64,000 nucleotides of DNA from Lamellibrachia columna (taxonomy: Eukaryota; Annelida; Polychaeta; Sabellida; Siboglinidae), in contig OY759261.1 in NCBI GenBank assembly GCA_963662155.1, positions 39,630,496 to 39,694,495 on the forward strand, written 5' to 3'. Positions within the stretch are counted from its first letter, which is position 1. Every line of letters starts with the position of its first letter. The translations under genes were made by a program, and so were the position numbers. Below, piece after piece: positions 1 through 11,219 of the stretch. The notes beneath the pieces are model-generated. The model made no database searches and had not been told where the DNA came from. It saw only the letters and a program-made list of their open reading frames with translations.

Positions 1-1250
1 TTGAAACCTCCCCATCTACTACAACACGCTGTCTTTTGTCAAACAGCCATTGTTCTATCCAGTCGGTTAAGCCGTCCCCAATACCATGGGCTTTTATTTT
101 AAGTAGTAATCTTTGATATGACACTTTGTCAAAAGCTTTATGGAAATCTGAACATATATAATATCTACTGGTGATCCCTCGTCTACCCAATTAGTGATTT
201 CTTCCAAAAGCATAGCATATTTTTAAAGCATGAACTCGCTTTTAGGAATCCATCCATTTATGCCTAATAAGAAAGTCCACCATGTGGTATTTAATTAACC
301 TTTCTAATAATTTACAAACAACTGATTTTAAATTCACTGGCCTGAAATTATCTTACTTATTTCTCGAATATTTTTAAATAACGACATGATGTTTGGTTAT
401 TTTAATTCAAAATTAACCATTCCCTCTTTTTCTGGCAAGTTGAACACCCTTGCAAGTGGTATACTAAATTGTTCTACTGTTTCCATTGGTAGTTTATGAT
501 AAATTACATCCACTCCTAGTGATTTATTGTCTTTCGTTGCCTTTATTTTCTAAGTACCATTTCTGGAGTTGCAATTAACTGCCATAAATAGTCAGATGTT
601 GATTCCTTACATTTAGCATCTGGAACTGACAATGAAGTGATATATTCTATGGTAATAACTGAACTGATTTATCCATTTAGGTATTCCGCCTTTAACAAAC
701 ATTGTGATATTATTTTTCCAGCGTTGTATTCTAGTGGTCCAACCTTTTCTCGTACGTTTTGTTTACTCCTGACTTTTGCATAACACTCTTACTGTAGTTT
801 TTATGTTACACGCTAATTTTGGTCGTAGCTTCTTTTATATTGTCTAGCTTCAGTTGTAGCTTCATTAAGCGCCTCTTTTAATTGGTGTAGTCTTCATCGT
901 TTCTGGTACGTATATAAGCCCTAAGCCGTATAGTTTGCGTGTACGCTATTTATCTAATAGCTTCTTTTGAAACGGTTTCGCCCTCGACCGTTTTCCTTGT
1001 TTTTGATACTATCAATTTCATATTTTAGAATGCATTTTATTTTTCTTTCTGATTAATTTTGATATCAAAATGCATGTTATTATGATCATGCTTACCCAAT
1101 GGCTCCTGTATTTTAATATTGTCCAGTAATTCAAATTGTGAAAACAAAACTAAATGTAATATGTTCTCTCTCCTGGTTGGTTCTAGCACGTGTTATATAA
1201 AGCAGCTATCCTGAATTAAAAATAGAAACTGTTAGTCCTCACCTCTAGAG
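1..1250 (-). mobile_element. Degenerate CR1 retrotransposon fragment (RT to endonuclease)
   Basis: This stretch is the reverse complement of the same CR1 family that is better preserved at 35,138-39,420. It begins in the palm region of the reverse transcriptase, passes through the RT N-terminus and reaches the endonuclease near 1,200. Landmarks such as the (C)TTTTGACAAAGTG segment, the 'fix-up' block that follows and the 'gattatgatcac' endonuclease block are recognisable in order. Many indels and stops remove every long reading frame, so this is an old copy. The right end gives way to an unrelated junction at about 1,250. Confidence 0.8.
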
Positions 1251-1354
1251 TAGAGGTTTGTTTAACCAAAATTGTTTAGCCATTACAGTAGTTTAATCGG
1301 CATATACTCTACACAACATAGGACTTTTCGGCCAACCAATTGAACAAACTACAG

Positions 1355-1790
1355 CCGTGAATTGAGGGACGTTAGTTATGAAAGCCGCTGGTTAGAATGT
1401 GCTTTTACAACACTGGAGACCAAGAGACTAAGAGGAGACCAAATAGAGGTGTTTAAAAAGTGAAAGTTTACGAGGATAGTGATAGGAATATGTTCTTCAA
1501 ATTTAAAGAATGTAGTAGAACCAGATGATGTGAAACAGCATTTGTTAAGGAACAGTGTAGGTTGGATATGAGAAAGTATTAATTCTCACAAACGGTGACA
1601 ATTGAATGGAAGAAAATGGAAATGTATTATACTGATGCTAGAAGGGTGAATATGCTTAAATATACAATTGACATATATCCGACAAAGGCGGGCCATATAA
1701 TAAAATTATATCTATGACAAAACTGTTGGACTCTCGATAAGCCAGCGGTTTCTGTGTCCACTTGCCATTTGCAACGTACTTTTGGATGTT
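1355..1790 (+). mobile_element. CR1 3'-end fragment
   Basis: The sequence follows the last part of CR1 ORF2 and its 3' UTR. It contains a degraded 'acaactctagagacaagagg' block, the conserved serine-rich C-terminal block and the 3' UTR signature 'ttggactctcgataagcca' near 1,730. It lies in the opposite orientation to the fragment at 1-1,250, so the two are either separate insertions or the arms of an inverted (twin-primed) insertion. Confidence 0.75.
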
Positions 1791-2227
1791 AAATATTGCT
1801 AAGCCGTGTGAAAACAATTACTGCACTGTGGACTAAGTAGACACGGTCACCAGAAAATAAAAAAGAGGAAGCAGGGCTATCAGGCCAATTTTCTCAACCG
1901 GGCAAGCAAACGCTGTTTTTACCCGAGATAATAATATAAAATACGCTTTCCTCGTCTGTCAATTAAGAAACTAGTTTTGTACATAACTGCACAACATTTG
2001 AAAGTTTAGATTTCAAGAGAGAAATGTGATGTTTCTATGTTAATGTCATCAATCAATAAACCTAACAATTTAGGTGCTTCAACTCTATTAATAATTGCGA
2101 CCTTGTTTATTTTGTATAAATATATTCGCTTTCAATGCTCGATTTCAAAAAATTATGTAATTTGTTTTTGCTATGTTTAATGATAAACTATTCACTGTAA
2201 ACGACACATTGAGCTTATCCAGTTCAG

Positions 2228-3700
2228 CATTTGTCTGCCGGATAAGTTCATTGATGTCGTTTGTCTGCCGGATAAGTTCATTGATGTCGTTTGTCTGCCG
2301 GATAAGTTCATTGATGTCATTTGTCTGCCGGATAAGTTCATTGATGTCATTTGTCTGCCGGATAAGTTCATTGATGTCATTTGTCTGCCGGATAAGTTCA
2401 TTGATGTCATTTGTCTGCCGGATAAGTTCATTGATGTCATTTGTCTGCCTGATAAGTTCATTGATGTCATTTGTCGGCCGGATAAGTTCATTGATGTCAT
2501 TTGTCTGCCGGATAAGTTCATTGATGTCATTTGTCGGCCAGATAAGTTCATTGATGTCATTTGTCTGCCGGATAAATTAATTGATGTCATTTGTCGGCCG
2601 GATAAGTTCATTGATGTCATTTGTCTGCCGGATAAGTTCATTGATGTCATTTGTCTGCCGGATAAGTTCATTGATGTCATTTGTCGGCCGGATAAGTTCA
2701 TTGATGTCATTTGTCTGCCGGATAAGTTCATTGATGTCATTTGTCTGCCGGATAAGTTCATTGATGTCATTTGTCCGCCGGATAAGTTCATTGATGTCAT
2801 TTGTCTGCCGGATAAGTTCATTGATGTCATTTGTCTGCCGGATAAGTTCATTGATGTCGTTTGTCTGCCGGATAAGTTCATTGATTTCATTTGTCTGCCG
2901 GATAAGTTCTTTGATGTCATTTGTCTGCCGGATAAGTTCATTGATGTCATTTGTCTGCCGGATAAGTTCATTGATGTCATTTGTCGGCCGGATAAGTTCA
3001 TTGATGTAATTTGTCTGCCGGATAAGTTCATTGATGTCATTTGTCGGCCGGATAAGTTCATTGATGTCATTTGTCTGCCGGATAAGTTCATTGATGTCAT
3101 TTGTCGGCCGGATAAGTTCATTGATGTAATTTGTCTGCCGGATAAGTTCATTGATGTCATTTGTTTGCCGGATAAGTTCATTGATGTCATTTGTCTGCCG
3201 GATAAGTTCATTGATATCGTGTGTCTGCCGGATAAGTTCATTGATGTCATTTGTCTGCCGGATAAGTTCATTGATGTAATTTGTCTGCCGGATAAGTTCA
3301 TTGATGTCATTTGTCTGCCGGATAAGTTCATTGATGTCGTTTGTCTGCCGGATAAGTTCATTGATGTCATTTGTTTGCCGGATAAGTTCATTGATGTCAT
3401 TTGTCTGCCGGATAAGTTCATTGATGTCATTTGTCTGCCGGATAAGTTCATTGATGTCATTTGTCTGCCGGATAAGTTCATTGATGTCATTTGTCTGCCG
3501 GATAAGTTCATTGATGTCATTTGTCTGCCGGATAAGTTCATTGATGTCATTTGTCGGCCGGATAAGTTCATTGATGTCATTTGTCTGCCGGATAAGTTCA
3601 TTGATGTCATTTGTCGGCCGGATAAGTTGATTGATGTCATTTGTCTGCCGGATAAGTTCATTGATATCATTTGTCGGCCGGATAAGTTCATTGATGTTAT
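2228..3700 (-). repeat. 30-bp minisatellite, about 49 copies, in frame with RT
   Basis: The unit is 30 bp (on the + strand ttgatgtcatttgtctgccg plus gataagttca). It stays in exact register for about 1.47 kb with no visible indel; variation is by substitution only, chiefly C/G at one site of the unit and g/a at another. On the minus strand the unit is ten codons reading INELIRQTND. That frame joins the flanking RT coding sequence on both sides. One unit near 2,577 has GAA changed to TAA, which breaks the frame. The long open frames on the other frames and strand follow from the unit being a multiple of three. Confidence 0.95.
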
Positions 3701-3702
3701 TA

Positions 3703-4440
3703 TTACAATAGAACATGTTCGTGTCGTCTGCAACTAAAATAACCTTAAACAGATTTGAAGCATTGAAAATGTCATTGATGTGCTTTATAACTAATTTCGG
3801 TCGTAAGATGAAATCTTGTGGTACACCACAACACACCCAAATACCTCAGAATAAATTTTGTTTATATTGAGCAAATTGTGATATACTTTCTAAATAACTC
3901 ACAATTCACTGATGTGCTATAGCGCGAACACCATAGAAATATTTTTTTGCCAATACATCATTATCAACTGTATCGAATGCTTTCTTGAGATCTACAAATA
4001 CACCAATATAATATTTATTATTGTCTAGACAATTAGTAATTTCTTCAACCAATTCTAAAATAGCATGATTTATAACTAATATGTCAACCTTTCTAAAATA
4101 GCATGATAGGTTGACATATTAGTTATAAACCCATACTGGCTTGGGCAAAGTAAATCATACCTATTTAGAAAATATAGCCTTATATAATTTATCCAGAATT
4201 TTAGAAAATTGCGGTAGTAAAGATATAGGTCTATAATTTGTGAATACACACTTTTCCCCAACCTTAAATTCTGGAATAACTTTGGCAATGTTAATTTGGT
4301 CGGGGAACACACCTGTTTGGAAATATACATTGCATATGTGATTTAAGGGGTTTACAATTTCATTAATCATTGTTTTGACCATGCTCTTATTAATATCAAT
4401 AAAATATGTTGACACTTTGTTTTTAAATTGTTGTACAGTT
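3703..4440 (-). pseudogene. Reverse transcriptase domain, N-terminal half (L2/Daphne-like)
   Basis: The minus strand shows an ordered RT: a block resembling VFPDQINIAKVIPEFKVGE, then NYRPISLLPQFSKILDKLY (4,161-4,415), an FVDLKKAFDTV-like block with the first catalytic Asp near 3,970-4,000, GVPQDFILRP near 3,810, and VADDTN near 3,735. These are the conserved RT motifs of the CR1/L2 group. The frame changes at least twice, and GVPQGSILGP is altered. There is an odd local inverted or duplicated stretch near 4,040-4,120, where 'ctaaaatagcatgat' occurs twice. It belongs to the element spanning 1,990-5,880. Confidence 0.75.
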
Positions 4441-5098
4441 CTAATAATTTCTTACTCATCAACCGGACTTAGAAACATACTCCCATTACAACCTTCCCCC
4501 AAATATTCATAAATAGACACATCCTTGTCAGGTGAAGAAATGTTCTTTGCTACGTTAAAACCAACATTTGTAAAATAATTGTTGAATCCATTTGCAATAA
4601 CTTTATTTTCTGATATTTGTTTGTTGTTACTCACAAAATAAGTAGGATATTCTGGTGCGTTGAGTTGTTTGTTGATGAGAGTGCTTAGTATTTTCGAGGT
4701 GCCCTTTACATTATTGTTCTGTTTCTAACAACTCGCTGTAGAAAGTTTTCTCAAAGCACCGTAATCCAGATGTCAGTTTGTTTTTTATGTTTTGTATTTT
4801 AATTCCGCTTCAGAATATTGATATATAATACATGCTTTGTACAGCCTCTTTATCTTTGCACAAGCACGTTTTAGTCCATTTGTGAATCATGGCTTTTTGT
4901 TAATGCAAGTTTTCGTCAGTACTGTTTTCACTGGGCAATGTTTATTAAACAAATGTATAAATATGTGTAGGAACGTATCATAAGCATGATTTACATCATT
5001 AGAGTTTTGCACATCATCGCAGGATTGAAAATGTAGCTCTTTTATAAATAAGGCTAATATATCTTCATTTATTATTGTAACAAGATTAACCAATTTTT

Positions 5099-5434
5099 TT
5101 AATTTCTATTTATTTTATACTCATATATGGCAAAGATTGGTAAGAGATCATTAATGTCATTAATAAGGATACCAGAAGTAAGATGATGTCGGAGTTCGTT
5201 AGTAAAAATATTATCGATTAGCGTAGCTGATACATTTGTGATTCTGGTGGGCTTATCAACTAAAGGGTAAAGACCTATACTGTACATCGTATCAAGGAAA
5301 TGTTTGGTATTGCTGTGATTGTCAAGCTTTAACAAATCTATATTGAAATCTCCACATACAAATATTGTTTTGGCCGATTTGGCGCCGAATAAAATACTTT
5401 CCTGTTTCTCACAAAATGTTTCTAATTTGATCAT
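5099..5434 (-). pseudogene. AP-endonuclease domain fragment of the same retrotransposon
   Basis: An open stretch of 111 codons reads FVCGDFNIDLLKLD, then KPTRITNVSATLIDNIFTN. These are the GDFN and LIDN(I/V) blocks of the exonuclease-endonuclease-phosphatase fold used by non-LTR retrotransposons to nick target DNA. The N-terminal catalytic Glu block lies upstream in broken sequence (about 5,640-5,670 reads TWAELDLI-like). The C-terminal SDH motif is replaced by a divergent block. Confidence 0.75.
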
Positions 5435-5879
5435 GGCGTTCTATAAACACAGTTGATAATAACATTCGAGTAATTTTTTTGAGATAATTCCACTGAAACG
5501 CATTCAAATATATGTTCTACTGTCATCGATTGGATTCCAAGTAATTTGCAAGACAGCTCTTTACTTGTGTATATTGCAACGCCACAACCTCTTCGATCAT
5601 CCCTAGTAACGTGATAACCATTGTAACCATTATAGTCACTGATTAGGTCTAGTTCAGCCCATGTCTCAGATATGGCGATAATATAAAATTGCAGATTAAG
5701 CTCTGCGAGGTAGTGTCATAATTTTTTTTTTAAGTTAGCTTTGAGACTTCTTGCATTAAAGTGTATGAATGACAATACCTTCGTTTTACTGAAGTTGTTT
5801 TTGAATTTCATGTCAGTGTAATATTCACATTACATTTTTATGCAATTTTTTCGTTTTAGAACTTGTTGTCTGGGTCAAT

Positions 5880-6595
5880 GTCATTTTCGAAACCAATTGT
5901 TTTGTTATCAGAATACTTGAACAAGTTCACATTAAAGTGGAAACATTTATCAGCTAATGTATGAATATAATTTTTTTTCAACACAAGAATTTTCAAATAT
6001 ACATTCATCATCGCTTATATTCTGAAATGGGAAGACTTCACAAGAAGGACAGTGGTAAACAATATGTTGTCTACGAATTAACATAATTATATTGGTGCTG
6101 AGTTAGTTTCGCACACGTTTTGTGGAAATTTGTTTCACATAGTTCACATTTAACTACTTGATTATTCAAGTTCCGATTACACACATGACTTTTTCCGTGC
6201 TATACTGATTCAGATGGGCGGTATTCCCAGTAGAATAGCACAGCATTCAATATGAAGAAGCGTTTTTGGCACGTGTTTGGGGTAGAATTCGCGAACTTCT
6301 TCGTTGACGTGACAATCCACTTACTCGTTCTAGCCGAGGTCAATCGTCATTTCGACCGCACACGTAAAACCCGAAGCAATCAGAAATTATTGCGGAGCTC
6401 GTAACACACACGTCCACTACACACTACAGGTCGGCAATATATGAGTTGTTACTTTAAGAAAACAACACCTGTCAAATGAGGCTATTAGTAAAATTGCTCA
6501 CAAGCAGATGCTGTGGAGGGTATCTCCCAATTTTAGTTGCCAACAAATGGGGATGGTGAATGCATTGGAAATATGCATATGAACAAAATACCCAG
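5880..6595. other. No gene recognised
   Basis: This is AT-rich sequence between a retrotransposon relic and a SINE. A GC-richer patch at 6,230-6,430 has no open frame with a recognisable motif. Confidence 0.5.
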
Positions 6596-6596
6596 A

Positions 6597-6800
6597 GGTG
6601 CGGTAGTGTAATGGTTAGCACATCCGCTCTACAGTTATGAGTTCAAGACCAGGACTGGGCATGGGTATGTTTGGTGTAAAAAAAACCGGTTCTCAACACT
6701 GGAGACTGCGTATCTCCGGTGACTCGTATGATCACGTTAATGTTAAGCGTTAATTGAAGACGACATGCACCCTGGCAGTGACAACCCTCAAAGTGACAAC
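6597..6800 (+). mobile_element. tRNA-derived SINE
   Basis: The 5' part resembles a tRNA gene: an A-box-like 'tagtgtaatggttagcac' follows 'gaggtgcgg', and a B-box-like 'gagttcaagacc' lies about 35 bp downstream. It is followed by a non-tRNA body with 'ctcaacactggagactgcg'. This arrangement (RNA polymerase III internal promoter plus unrelated body) is that of a SINE. It is not a functional tRNA gene because the acceptor stem does not close. Confidence 0.65.
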
Positions 6801-6899
6801 CCTCAATGCCAGCATATAAAGGTCGGCTTGGCGATAATATTCTAAAAAAGGCTGGCTAGTTGAACAATACAATTGTAGTAACCACAATATAGAGCTATG

Positions 6900-7410
6900 T
6901 TATGTTTCTCTGTTATCTGTTGCAATAACGTAACAAACCGTAAACATAAATTGCCCAGCCAATCATTTCTTTGTGAAATTCCGCAACTGTTCATTTTGAA
7001 TTGATAAGCAAATTGTGAGAGTGATATGTTGGGTGGCACCCTTGTTCGGAAGTGTGAGCAAACACCCCACCAGTGGCGCCACATAGTGAATGTAATGTAA
7101 GTCACTCACGATTTCACCACTGCCACAAATTTGATGTTATGTAAGTTGTGGCAGGGGCGAAATCGTAGTATTGTACGCAATTTCAATTGCATACAATTCT
7201 GGATAGTATTTGCATTGAAATTTTGCATAGCAACAAAACTACATTCGTTTTTATTTGAAAATGTGTTACGTATACTCAAATGCACAGTTGCCAGCCGTAA
7301 ACAATATTCGCGTTGCCCAACCAACATACCACTCAGCACTATCCATTTTGAATTCATAATCAAGTTGTGGCAGTGGTGATATGCTGAGTGGCAACTTAAT
7401 GTGAGTTATA
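6900..7410. repeat. Diverged tandem duplication, unit about 370 bp
   Basis: Two segments, about 6,930-7,060 and 7,295-7,400, share an ordered set of words: 'ccgtaaaca', 'ttgccca(g/a)cca', 'cattttgaatt', 'gtgatatg(t/c)tg(g/a)gtggca'. They also end near 'ggcgccac' motifs. This looks like an old direct duplication. No protein is recognised in either copy. Confidence 0.55.
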
Positions 7411-7754
7411 TTAGTATTATATTATGAACCAGAGGCGCCACTGACAGGCTGTGTTATATTTACTAGTTATTATATACTAAAACCATATCCGAGTAATTTA
7501 CTACGCTACATTTTTTTTTCTCGGAAATCTGACCATTTATCATTATATTTTGTTCAAGCACAATAAACGTACATAATTTAATAATTCCATAACAATTATA
7601 TTATGTTAAATTAAAAAAATAAGGGTTGCTATATACTTGGAAAACGTTGACCGAAATATGTAGATACAACTATTGAACAAATCAGAGGAGTAATAGCCAC
7701 GAAATGTTGATGTTTGCAAAACGTAAATTGTCATTCACATATTTTCTCTGTTAG

Positions 7755-7888
7755 GAGGTCGATTGGTGATAACCGCAATATGACGTAGAACTTGTCCGTG
7801 CACCGTACCTGGCTCTGATGAATGGTGCCTGGCCGGAGCTATGCCGGATATGTGGAGATATATGATGCAGGAAAATATAATATCGGTG
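7755..7888 (+). pseudogene. SABATH methyltransferase relic, copy 1, exon-7 equivalent
   Basis: This exon aligns codon for codon with the intact exon at 31,990-32,120 and has one extra codon. Both follow a polypyrimidine-AG acceptor, both begin with the GG-R-L-V-I-T block, and both end before the identical donor 'gtaaacag'. Shared words include 'tggagagaga/tggagatata' and 'atgatgcaggaaaat'. An in-frame TGA at 7,781-7,783 stands where the intact gene has GAC. No later exon of this copy is found; a poly(A)-type signal follows at 8,050, so the copy appears 3'-truncated internally. Earlier exons were not found upstream. Confidence 0.75.
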
Positions 7889-7984
7889 GTAAACAGCTTA
7901 AAGTTATACGTCCCGGTCATTCGATATATTCATGGAAACACTGCTGCAACTTCAGCAAGTCCTAACTTAGGAACAAAGGAAAGT

Positions 7985-8436
7985 TCGTGCGTGTGTGTTA
8001 ACCGATATGCATTAACATCTTAACCTCCGTCATTATCCAATGCGTGATTAATAAAACAATATGAACAATTGTCGTGTTTTCGATTCACGGGTATTGACAC
8101 ATATCAGTGCGTGGACTGCCAAAGCGTTGTATTTTCGTGATGACATTTAGACAGTGGCTTGATGGAGTGGGATGGCACGAGGTGACTCAATATAAGTGCA
8201 CGTCGTGATCACATCGTGATACCTGCAAAAACGTATCATGTGGTCGTCGTCGAGGTCACTGCAGAAGTGTTTACCAGTTTGATGCTAGAGTTCAAGCACT
8301 GACGAGTACACATCATTCCTCTGGAACATTAGGAATACATCAACCAACGTTGTAAGCAACTCGCTATTTGTACGGTTAGTTATCATCGTCTTTTGTGAAG
8401 TACACACACCACGTTATCGGGTTTGGTATAATTCAG
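7985..8436 (+). promoter_or_regulatory. Poly(A) signal of copy 1, then promoter and leader exon of copy 2
   Basis: This segment is about 450 bp and is duplicated at 12,690-13,145. In order it holds an AATAAA (8,050-8,055), a TATA-like 'caatataagtgca' (TATAAG at 8,191-8,196), a presumed transcription start 25-30 bp later, an untranslated exon, and a splice donor 'attcag|gtgagtgt' after 8,436. Both copies conserve the order and the donor. The AATAAA context resembles that at the end of the intact gene (44,449). The reading as a gene boundary, end of one copy followed by start of the next, is inference. Confidence 0.55.
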
Positions 8437-8759
8437 GTGAGTGTATGTTTGTTCTGAGGAATTGTCACCAAACCATTACACGACAGTGAGAAATTGTTCA
8501 AATGGAGCAAGCTTTATTCGCGAATGGATTATTGGAGTAATCCGAGTCGGGTGAACCCAACGACAGACCACAATTACTGCAATAAGCCACTGGAGTAGAC
8601 AGTTTGGTGCTAGTGGGTTAATTATGATTAAATATGGTTAATTATGGTTAAAATGGTTAAGATCGTTGCACTGCACGACCATTCACTCATTCAAAGTAGT
8701 GATTATTGCGTTTGGTGATCGGTCATTAACACAGGTAGCACAGTGACAGTCAGCCAACC

Positions 8760-9060
8760 ACATGCCAACCATTGGCGCAACGTTGGCGCAACTGCAGCAA
8801 CTATTGTTAGCGCAACGTTACATTGCTCGTTGGGCCAACGTTGCGCCTACGTCAACAGCATACAAAGTACCAACGTTATCCCAACCATCAACCAACGTTG
8901 CCCCAACCTTCGCCAACATTGCCCTAACCATCAGCCAACGTTGCCCCAACCATCTGCCAACGCTACCCCAACCATCAGTCAACGTTGTCCCAACCATCAA
9001 CCAATGTTGTTCCGGCCATCCGCAAACGTTACCCCAACCATATTTCAGTGTGTTCCAAAC
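8760..9060 (+). repeat. Imperfect 21-22-bp minisatellite built on 'ccaacgttg'
   Basis: The unit 'ccaacgttgccccaaccatc' plus one or two bases recurs at 21-22-bp spacing from about 8,890 to 9,040. The 5' flank carries related words such as 'gcgcaacgttggcgcaac'. The palindrome AACGTT lies in most units. The translated Pro/Asn/Gln-rich frame is a product of the repeat and not of a gene. Confidence 0.8.
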
Positions 9061-10250
9061 CTTCCAAAGAACGAACATGTTTATAATAAAAATATTCATT
9101 TTATTTCAAATATGTTTCACAATGTAAAATTACAATCAGTTTTCAGTATAGTTGAACGTACAGAAATACTGTGTAATATCATTATGTGTAGATAGATTCT
9201 GTGATATACAAACATTCCAATCCATTCTTAGACACCGAGAGTGTAGTCATAATGAGACATTTGTAATATCATACTAACAATTATAACATTGCATTGACAG
9301 CATTATCATAATTCAAATACAACCTTAGTTATTGTGTTTGAAAGCTGTACTAATGTATAAACAGTTTTATATGAAATAATTTATGCTATAATTACAAAAT
9401 GTATGCTTTAATATTCTAAAACATACTCAGAAATGTTTTCATACTGCAATAAATTTGACACAGAATAAATACAATAACAACTAACAAAGTATGGCTTCAC
9501 AAATATTAAACTAACGCTCGAAGTAGAGTACAACAGTTTTACAATTATTTCACAGATATAACTTAATATACATTAAGTCCCCTACATTTGTGCATTCAAC
9601 ATAATACCCATGCATGGCATACTATGGCATACGTGTGAACCTTATACTAGCCCCAGTGTAGATACTAATGGTCATAGGTGAAGAAGACAAAACACCATAT
9701 ATTCGGCCCTCAGCATAGCAGAAGGCATCTTGCAAATTGACGATATTGTTATACTGTTTAACACAATCAACCAAGTCAGAGTTGACTCAGCGTGTAATTC
9801 AGTTGCCCTCTATCTCAACTCACCCAAAAACAAAGTATGTTGCATTCAGCATTGACAGCCCCCTCATCGAAACCATATCTGATCAGAGACAATCAGTTGG
9901 AGGTGGGCCCAATTTGAATGACTAACTTATTAAAAACTACTCGTCTGAATTTGGGATAACAGTTTCCGAAGTTTTGCAGGACAGACACCAATGGAGAAGT
10001 ATCATGAACAACTTTCACTGAATATGTCCGCCGGACAAGTAGACGACATGATAAATTAAACAATAAATAATGATTGTACTTTTAAATACAGCACAAACAC
10101 AATTTCCATAACAATCACAACACATGTACTGTTGGTGTCAACGGGATTGTCAAAATTACCAAATTTAGGTCCTACTACAGCAACACTGTTGTCATTGCTG
10201 CACCATAATTGTTTCTGTTTGGAAATATATATGTCACTTTTAACAAACAA
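9061..10250. other. AT-rich sequence, no gene recognised
   Basis: No conserved coding block, RNA gene or repeat family member was recognised on either strand. It lies between the leader exon and the later exon relics of methyltransferase copy 2, so it is most simply intron. Confidence 0.45.
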
Positions 10251-10690
10251 CAGCTATTCTTTAATTCATTTTGAAGGGTGATGTAATCAGATGTGGGGTC
10301 AATTCTGAATTGAATTAGAATTGATCAAAACAATTTGTTAGTTGGAATTGATTTGATCAAAATAAAAACAGATTGAACTGAAATTGAAATCTGCAAAGTA
10401 CACTGCTGCTCTCTGGCTGTTAGCAGATCTAATAACAGTTGGAATAAGATGCAAATACAGTTTGCGGTGATGTGTGTAATATAATATTGACCCCACGTCT
10501 GGATATAGTGTCAGTGTTGTACCAGTTCATCCTCAAACTAAATGGGTTTCAGTTGTAACTGTTTCCTCCTCCTATGTTGCCTCTGCTGTCTTCCACCATC
10601 TCGGTGTGCAGCCATTGCTTCAGGGTGCACTCAACATCTATGTTGTTTGCATCGCGAGTGCAGGCTGGGGTTCTAATATGTAATGAAATA
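10250..10690 (-). pseudogene. Possible PIF/Harbinger-type transposase N-terminus split by the MITE
   Basis: On the minus strand, codons from about 10,615 down read MAAHRDGGRQQRQHRRRK, then a KPI-stop-FEDELVQH block just before the MITE. DYITLQNELKNS resumes beyond the MITE. Arg-rich starts followed by an 'F-DDELLxRYR...' block are typical of Harbinger transposases and HARBI1 relatives. The catalytic DDE core is not seen. Similarity is short, so this is a tentative call. Confidence 0.3.
10289..10504. mobile_element. MITE-like inverted-repeat element, about 215 bp
   Basis: The ends are inverted copies: CAGATGTGGGGTCAAT at the left and, at the right, the reverse complement of CAGACGTGGGGTCAAT, which is 15 of 16 positions. 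The interior is AT-rich and non-coding. A short DNA element with terminal inverted repeats and no gene fits a MITE. The target-site duplication is not clear. Confidence 0.6.
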
Positions 10691-11050
10691 CAAACTAAAA
10701 TTTTAGGCATTCAAATTATCAGTAAGGGTGGTCCTGGCGGGGCATACCATACCAAAATTACCGGTCAGATTTATTCTTGTTTTCTTAAGCTTCTAGACAT
10801 TAAGTGTCTAAGTGATGTTTGCATTCACTACTTTTCTGTACGGTTTACAGTGATATCTATATTCTTTTAATTGTTATTGTACGTGATTATATTGCTACTA
10901 GCCATTTGGTGTACACGATTAAAATCGCTTCGAATCTGGAGAACAATGCGTTGATTATACTTCTGTAGTACTATATGTACTAATTTGTCGGATGAGTACA
11001 AATTCAGTTATAAATCTCGACCTGGCGATCGCAAAGAAGACGGAAAATTA

Positions 11051-11219
11051 GCACACATCAACATATGTGAGCAACGTCTCCCGGAGCATTGCGTACGGCC
11101 CTGAAGAAGATAATAAGAGGGAGGCGTATATCTTACAGCGCAGGACTACAGCTAATTGACCTGGAAACGAAGAGAATCAACAGTCTTTCGAGAACGTTGG
11201 TCGACGTCTACCAAACAAG
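11051..11219 (+). pseudogene. SABATH methyltransferase relic, copy 2, exon-8 equivalent
   Basis: The end of this segment matches the intact exon 8 (40,992-41,166): SAGLQLIDLETKR here versus NSGLQLVYLEKQT there, followed by similar spacing to the exon end 'aacaag'. The upstream part, reading GPEEDNKREAY, aligns to the intact STPFEDKKSRV only in another frame, so there is a frameshift near 11,130. The splice donor is changed from 'caag|gtgag' to 'caag|gcgag'. This is a decayed exon of the upstream tandem copy. Confidence 0.6.

Larger units (their letters stand above)
1990..5880 (-). mobile_element. L2/Daphne-like non-LTR retrotransposon relic with internal minisatellite
   Basis: Read on the minus strand from 5,880 to 1,990 this is one element. 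An endonuclease comes first (5,099-5,434), then the RT N-terminus (about 4,076-4,415), then the RT palm with a catalytic-Asp block (near 3,960-4,000) and VADDTN (near 3,735). A 1.47-kb minisatellite follows, and after it the RT thumb and C-terminus (2,230 down to about 2,040). The thumb carries residues resembling ELDKLN...VNSLSLNIAKT, then LLGLLIDD after a frameshift. The family differs from the CR1 copies elsewhere in the window. Multiple stops and frameshifts make it non-functional. The clade name is a best guess from motif style. Confidence 0.75.

Noticed and set aside
2228..3700. A CRISPR array, because of 30-bp repeats in regular order
   Set aside because: Repeats are contiguous with no unique spacers, and the genome is eukaryotic. 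The same applies to the arrays at 28,020, 41,983 and 60,670.
2173..3836. Several long open frames (100-500 codons) on both strands across the 30-bp array, as repeat-protein genes
   Set aside because: The unit length is a multiple of three, so any frame without a stop in one unit stays open. Only the minus-strand INELIR frame has meaning, as part of a dead RT.
6597..6680. A functional tRNA gene
   Set aside because: Box A and B-like words are present, but the acceptor and anticodon stems do not pair and a SINE body follows.
8743..9195. A Pro/Asn/Gln-rich secreted-like protein
   Set aside because: It is the reading of a 21-22-bp imperfect minisatellite; frames shift as the unit is not a multiple of three.
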